A stretch of DNA of 44,336 nt, from contig CAYWSX010000015.1 in assembly GCA_964461115.1 (NCBI GenBank), positions 1 through 44,336 of the forward strand, given 5' to 3'. Positions within the stretch are counted from its first letter, which is position 1, and each line of letters starts with the position of its first letter. The stretch comes from RGIG2134 sp964461115. Lineage in GTDB: Bacteria; Cyanobacteriota; Vampirovibrionia; Gastranaerophilales; Gastranaerophilaceae. A program made the translations under genes and the position numbers. Shown here in pieces: positions 40,914 to 44,336 of this stretch. The notes under the pieces are model-generated. The model did not search any database, was not told the origin of the DNA, and saw only the letters and a list, made by a program, of their open reading frames with translations.

Positions 40914-41747
40914 CTATCCCTGCCCTCCTTGAAAACCACGAAAGGCTTTGGTTTTTAGGCTGTCTTCTTTTCTTGAAAAAGGAATATATTTAAAACGGTC
41001 AGACATTGTAGACTTATTATCATCAGGAGATTTTTTTCTGCCTTTCACAAAATATTTTTCTACTATATGTTTGTCGATGTACGGCATTGTTCCGACAATA
41101 ATCGCAGCAAGCGCAAAACAAGCAAAAATTTGCGGGCCGTATGTTATAAACTGGTTGAAACAATCATAATTTGACACGGTTTTTTCCCAACCATTCAGTT
41201 TTCTGGTGATTTTAGGCTTTGTAAGATATTGTCCCGTTTTTCCAAGATATTTTTCGGGATTACCGTCTTTAATTGATGTTTGTATTTTTTTCATAGCTGC
41301 GGCAAAAGGACTATAAACTATTTTTGCAAAAATATATCCAAAAATTCCTGAGGCTATTGAATGCGAGGCCGCTTTTTTGTTTTTTTCTTCATCTTTTTTA
41401 GGCAGCGAAAGAATTACCGCGGGACGAATAAGACATGTAATAAATATTGCGCCCAAGGCTTCTGCAATTGAAGAATTCTTCTCTGCAAGCTCACAAAACT
41501 TTTTAAAATACTTGTTTGTCACGAATTTATCTAAAGTAGTTTTAGCGGCAGCCTGAGGGAGGCTCCCACGAAAAAAAATACGGCTGTTTTGATTAATATC
41601 TGCCGTACTTTTAAAATTATTTACAAAACCGCTATTTTTTATATTCTTTGATATACAACTGTTTTGTATAGTAAAACTGTCATCTCTATTGCTGCGCTTC
41701 AAGAGGGGAGAACTTGTGCTATTAGAATTCAATAACGTAAGTTTCAT
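40914..41747 (-). CDS. uncharacterised membrane protein with FFRGS motif, upstream gene of a coupled pair
   Basis: The 277-residue protein has a long Ser/Asn-rich N-terminus (1-56), then RIFFRGSLP (56-64), then three predicted membrane helices (about 95-115, 130-152 and 206-227) and a basic, polar C-terminus. I do not recognise the family. It and the next gene share a layout (helix, charged KK-E-E loop, helix) and may be distant relatives. A weak GAAAG precedes the ATG. Confidence 0.65.
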   Translation of the reverse strand: MKLTLLNSNSTSSPLLKRSNRDDSFTIQNSCISKNIKNSGFVNNFKSTADINQNSRIFFRGSLPQAAAKTTLDKFVTNKYFKKFCELAEKNSSIAEALGAIFITCLIRPAVILSLPKKDEEKNKKAASHSIASGIFGYIFAKIVYSPFAAAMKKIQTSIKDGNPEKYLGKTGQYLTKPKITRKLNGWEKTVSNYDCFNQFITYGPQIFACFALAAIIVGTMPYIDKHIVEKYFVKGRKKSPDDNKSTMSDRFKYIPFSRKEDSLKTKAFRGFQGGQG

Positions 41748-41829
41748 TTGTAACTTTCATTTCTGTGTTACCGATAAAAACCGAGGGCTTTTACTACGCA
41801 AGCATAACATCAAAATAATTTGTTCACAA

Positions 41830-41862
41830 TAAAAAAAAATGTTTGTCATTTTCGACAAACAT
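41830..41862 (-). terminator. minus-strand intrinsic terminator without an assigned gene
   Basis: On the minus strand AATGTTTGTC pairs perfectly with GACAAACATT around a six-base loop and runs into at least eight T. The nearest minus-strand gene upstream, rplL, already has its own terminator 270 bases earlier. Confidence 0.75.
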
Positions 41863-42129
41863 TAAATAAACACGAGGATATTAAGAGAGAGAGTATAAAA
41901 TTTGTTTTTATTCGCAGCTTTGAGAAATTGCTTTGAATATATTTGAACTTCCTTAGAATTTTTATTCCGTTCCTTACTCTTATATAAAGTATTTTTTCTC
42001 GCTAAAATTGCTTAAAAGCCTTTATTTTTAATAATTTTTAGCAAAAATTAATATTGTATTCAGAGGTTATATCTCACATATATATTTTTTGTCTGTGGAG
42101 TATTTAAAAACACAAAAAAGATTGTAAAC

Positions 42130-42160
42130 AAAAAAGACGGAGAAAATCTCCGTCTTTTTT
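42130..42160 (-). terminator. intrinsic terminator after rplL
   Basis: GACGGAGA and TCTCCGTC form an eight-pair stem with loop AAA, flanked by A- and T-runs, so it works on both strands. It lies 20 bases past the rplL stop. Confidence 0.88.
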
Positions 42161-42179
42161 AAAATTAACAGTTAAAAAA

Positions 42180-42551
42180 CTATTTAATTTCTACTGTAGC
42201 ACCAGCAGCTTCTAATTGAGCTTTGATTGACTCAGCATCTTCTTTTTTAACGTTTTCTTTAACAGGAGCAGGAGCGCCGTCTACTAAATCTTTAGCTTCT
42301 TTCAAGCCAAGACCTGTGATAGCTCTTACTTCTTTAAGAACAGCGATTTTGTTAGCACCAGCTGACGCTAATACAACAGAAACTTCGTTAGATTCTGCTA
42401 CAGGAGCTTCACCTGCTGCAACAGGAGCTGCTGCAACTGCAACAGGAGCTGCTGCAGATACGCCAAATTTTTCTTCCATAGCTTTTACTAATTCAGCTGC
42501 TTCGATTAATGTTAATTTTTCAATTGATTCTAAAATTGATTCTACGCTCAT
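42180..42551 (-). CDS. rplL: ribosomal protein bL12
   Basis: bL12 forms the ribosomal stalk that recruits translation GTPases. The 123 residues have the N-terminal dimerisation helix pair, an Ala/Pro/Val-rich hinge (about 33-53) and the C-terminal domain (AGANKIAVLKEVRAITGLGLKEAKDLV). AAGGAG precedes the ATG. It follows rplJ by 59 bases. Confidence 0.98.
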   Translation of the reverse strand: MSVESILESIEKLTLIEAAELVKAMEEKFGVSAAAPVAVAAAPVAAGEAPVAESNEVSVVLASAGANKIAVLKEVRAITGLGLKEAKDLVDGAPAPVKENVKKEDAESIKAQLEAAGATVEIK

Positions 42552-42610
42552 TTTAATTCTCCTTATAATTTGAATTATTTTTTACTAATACTGTGTCGGG
42601 CTTTCACCAA

Positions 42611-43132
42611 CTAAGCTTGTTTTTGTTTAGCAACAGCGTCAATAGCACGTACAAGCGCTGACATAACACCGTTGACACAACCTGCGATACCTGTTGCAGG
42701 AGAGTTGATGCATCCGAGCATTTTTGCATAAAGTTCTTCTTTTGAAGGAAGATTTGCAAGTTGTTTTGCTTCTTCAGCGGAAAGTAATTTTCCGTCCAAA
42801 GCAGCTGCAAGGATTTCACCTTTTTTTGATTCTTTGATAAATTTAGATAAAACTTTTGCCGGAGATACCTGATCTTCGTATCCGAAAGCGATAGCAGTCG
42901 CACCGGACATAGCAGATTCCAGAATTTCGAAGTCAGTACCTTTGAAAGCAATTTTAGCTAAAGTATTTTTTGTAACTGTATAATCACTGTTTTCTTTTTG
43001 AAGAGCACGTCTCAAGTTTGTGATTTCTTCAACAGAATAGCCTTTATATTCAGTAACAACGGCTACTTTCGCTTTAGAAGCTTTTTCTTTAAGCATTTCG
43101 ATTTTATCTTGTTTGAAGGCTTTTGTTGCCAT
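42611..43132 (-). CDS. rplJ: ribosomal protein uL10
   Basis: uL10 anchors bL12 dimers to 23S rRNA. The 173-residue protein shows VVTEYKGYSVEEITNLRR, the KNTLAKIAFKG segment and a C-terminal bL12-binding helix. AAAAAGGAG lies before the ATG. The uL1 and uL11 genes that often precede it are absent here; instead a leader region and a prepilin-like gene lie upstream. Confidence 0.97.
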   Translation of the reverse strand: MATKAFKQDKIEMLKEKASKAKVAVVTEYKGYSVEEITNLRRALQKENSDYTVTKNTLAKIAFKGTDFEILESAMSGATAIAFGYEDQVSPAKVLSKFIKESKKGEILAAALDGKLLSAEEAKQLANLPSKEELYAKMLGCINSPATGIAGCVNGVMSALVRAIDAVAKQKQA

Positions 43133-43370
43133 ATTTTGCTCCTTTTTGTTGTTTGTTATCGACCTGATTTTATTGTTAAAAACCGACAGGCACGCCTGTT
43201 GATTGTTAATAATCTATTTAATTTGTCGGACAATCTTTAAAATGTCCTTTTAAACCTCGATTGGATGTTTAAGGAATTTCCGCCTTTCGACTTCTCGGGA
43301 CTTGTGCCCCATTCCCCCAATTTCCTTGGTTCACTATCCAAGTTATATTAAACATGTTTTAAAATCAAGC
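43133..43370 (-). promoter_or_regulatory. rplJ-rplL promoter and probable L10-type leader RNA
   Basis: The 268-base gap before rplJ has a TTGATT / about 15 bases / TATAAC pair near 43340-43365, then a GC-richer stretch (43260-43330) with several possible stems such as GGAA/TTCC and GGGG/CCCC. Near the gene a hairpin (ACAGG-CGTG-CCTGT, 43186-43199) runs into five T at 43178-43182, an attenuator-like form. Autoregulation of rplJL by the uL10-bL12 complex on its leader is established in other bacteria; identity here is inferred from position and structure. Confidence 0.55.
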
Positions 43371-43400
43371 ATGGAGTGATTTTATATTAAATTTGCTTAA

Positions 43401-44237
43401 CTATAATTTAATACAAGGAGTAAGAGCAATATTGCGGGGCATAAATTCCGGTCCTCTCGGCGAAACATATTTTGAAGAGAAAAACACCTGAGAACGCACA
43501 TTTTTTGCTCCATCCGCTGTTATACTACCACCGTCATAACTTCCCGGGTTGCCCCAAAAGCCGCCATTTTCTTGCCAAACTCCTGTTTGCCCATATAAGT
43601 CAAACGAACCCCAAATTTCACGCCCCGTATCCTCATAAGCTCCATTATACTGTGCATTATTAGGATTCCCGCTGCAATTAGTGTATCTTTCGTTTGCTCC
43701 GTCCCAACTGCATGTCGAATAACCGCCTGCTCCGCGTAAGAATCTTCCCTGCAAATTTAGGCTGTTTTCTATTCCATCCGCTTTAGCCCAGCCGGTAGGG
43801 CAATTCGGGCTGCGAAAAAACATCACCGCATTAGCAGGCGTACTGTCAGGCGACCATTTTCCGTCTTTATCCATGGATGTTACAAGTTTGTTGTCTTTGT
43901 AAATCTGAATAATAGAATTTTTTTGAGAAGCGGTAACGTCAATTCTGAATGTTTGCTCGTCTAGAGAGGATTTGATATGTAATTTGGCATTCGGATTGCT
44001 ATTCCGCTCCAATCCTATACCGACATTGTTGACAGGGCGAGAAATATCTTTTCCATTTGCGGTGTAAATCCATTTGTCACTGAAACTTCCGCTGTTATTT
44101 GCTGTTTTTTTGGATAAAATCGGTGCCATAGCAGCAAGCGCAATGCTGACAATAAGAAGCACAATCATTGCTTCAGCAACAGAAAAAGCTTTTTTATTTG
44201 GTGTTAAGTGAAAAACTGTAAGATTTTTTAGAGGCAT
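43401..44237 (-). CDS. prepilin-like protein with phage-tail-collar-like C-terminus
   Basis: The 278-residue protein opens with a short basic leader and AFSVAEAMIVLLIVSIALAA, a type IV prepilin helix with Glu at +5 (E22); the residue before the cut is Ala. It continues with NVGIGLERNSNPNAKLHI (71-88), like the VGIG..P.AKLHI segments of phage tail-fibre and adhesin proteins. Next come MFFRSPNCPTGWAKADG (139-155), GRFLRGAGG and a terminal RNIALTPCIKL, the pattern of tail-collar domains. A surface adhesin displayed on a pilus-like structure is plausible. The ATG at 44237 is preferred to a TTG two codons upstream; the ribosome site is weak. Confidence 0.75.
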   Translation of the reverse strand: MPLKNLTVFHLTPNKKAFSVAEAMIVLLIVSIALAAMAPILSKKTANNSGSFSDKWIYTANGKDISRPVNNVGIGLERNSNPNAKLHIKSSLDEQTFRIDVTASQKNSIIQIYKDNKLVTSMDKDGKWSPDSTPANAVMFFRSPNCPTGWAKADGIENSLNLQGRFLRGAGGYSTCSWDGANERYTNCSGNPNNAQYNGAYEDTGREIWGSFDLYGQTGVWQENGGFWGNPGSYDGGSITADGAKNVRSQVFFSSKYVSPRGPEFMPRNIALTPCIKL

Positions 44238-44280
44238 TTCCAAAAAAGTGAATTTTTTATCACTTTTATCTTTTAAGATT

Positions 44281-44336
<56 letters not shown>

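Larger units (their letters stand above)
41748..42179. other. 432-base intergenic region with two hairpins
   Basis: No protein frame is supported. The rplL terminator is at its right end (42130-42160), and a second, minus-strand terminator lies at 41830-41862. The 270 bases between are AT-rich with several TATA-like boxes, including TATAAG on the minus strand near 41975-41990. Promoters for the 277-residue gene must lie between 41748 and 41830. Confidence 0.5.

Noticed and set aside
41840..41866. Tiny plus-strand frame in the hairpin at 41830-41862
   Set aside because: Eight codons within a terminator stem with no ribosome site.

Overview
The window looks like one end of an AT-rich contig from a non-photosynthetic relative of the Cyanobacteria, most likely a gut Gastranaerophilales (Melainabacteria/Vampirovibrionia) member. 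The reasons are a minCDE cluster, a transketolase split into two subunits, a ferredoxin-dependent 2-oxoacid oxidoreductase of anaerobic type, type IV prepilin-like proteins, no photosynthesis genes, and several lineage-style proteins with short Asn/Ser-rich N-termini. This assignment is inference, since no rRNA gene is present. I saw no tRNA, rRNA, CRISPR array or intact insertion sequence. The last 55 bases are almost pure G and look like a contig-end artefact.

Layout. 227-3836 (minus): minC-minD-minE-ribF, division-site placement plus flavin cofactor synthesis. 4063-6552 (plus): a secreted metallophosphoesterase, an MBL-fold hydrolase and a secreted TPR protein. 6788-8428 (plus): an ABC-F ATPase, tail to tail with a long minus-strand run (14610 down to 8405) reading nadD-yqeK-tagA-like transferase-transketolase N-transketolase C-ftsE-ftsX-HDOD protein. 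14750-15022: a small orphan protein. 15056-20175 (minus): a tightly coupled trio of pentapeptide-repeat protein, tail-anchored HAD phosphatase-like protein and protein-kinase-like protein. 20376-23134 (plus): TPR protein, membrane protein and metY. 23215-26254 (plus): prepilin-like protein, acyltransferase and GAPDH. 26442-27441: rpsF-ssb-rpsR. 27601-30247: a four-subunit 2-oxoacid:ferredoxin oxidoreductase. 30280-33306: gmk-coaBC-Nif3-like-secreted protein. 33499-38131: AMIN-like membrane protein, coiled-coil protein, CCA-adding enzyme and an amylase-like TIM-barrel protein. 38293-39997: a small protein, Hsp20, an ACT-like protein and a lone receiver domain. 40022-41747: a palindromic element, a helix-turn-helix gene remnant and two coupled membrane proteins. 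42180-43360 (minus): rplJ-rplL with a leader. 43401-44237 (minus): a prepilin-like protein with a phage-tail-collar-like C-terminus.

Most genes are housekeeping and sit in short, overlapping transcription units with good Shine-Dalgarno sites. The best candidate for an undescribed system is the trio at 15056-20175. It joins a kinase-like protein that keeps all expected catalytic residues, a HAD phosphatase-like protein with a C-terminal membrane anchor, and a pentapeptide-repeat protein. All three carry a short N-terminal segment ending in a Phe-basic/Ala-small motif, and the operon is bracketed by an exact 19-base direct repeat. Similar N-termini recur on other uncharacterised proteins in the window. 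Other items worth attention are the cysteine-rich tail on MinE, the pilin/tail-collar chimera, the amylase-like protein, the 26-base inverted repeat next to a broken regulator gene, and a minus-strand terminator with no gene in front of it.
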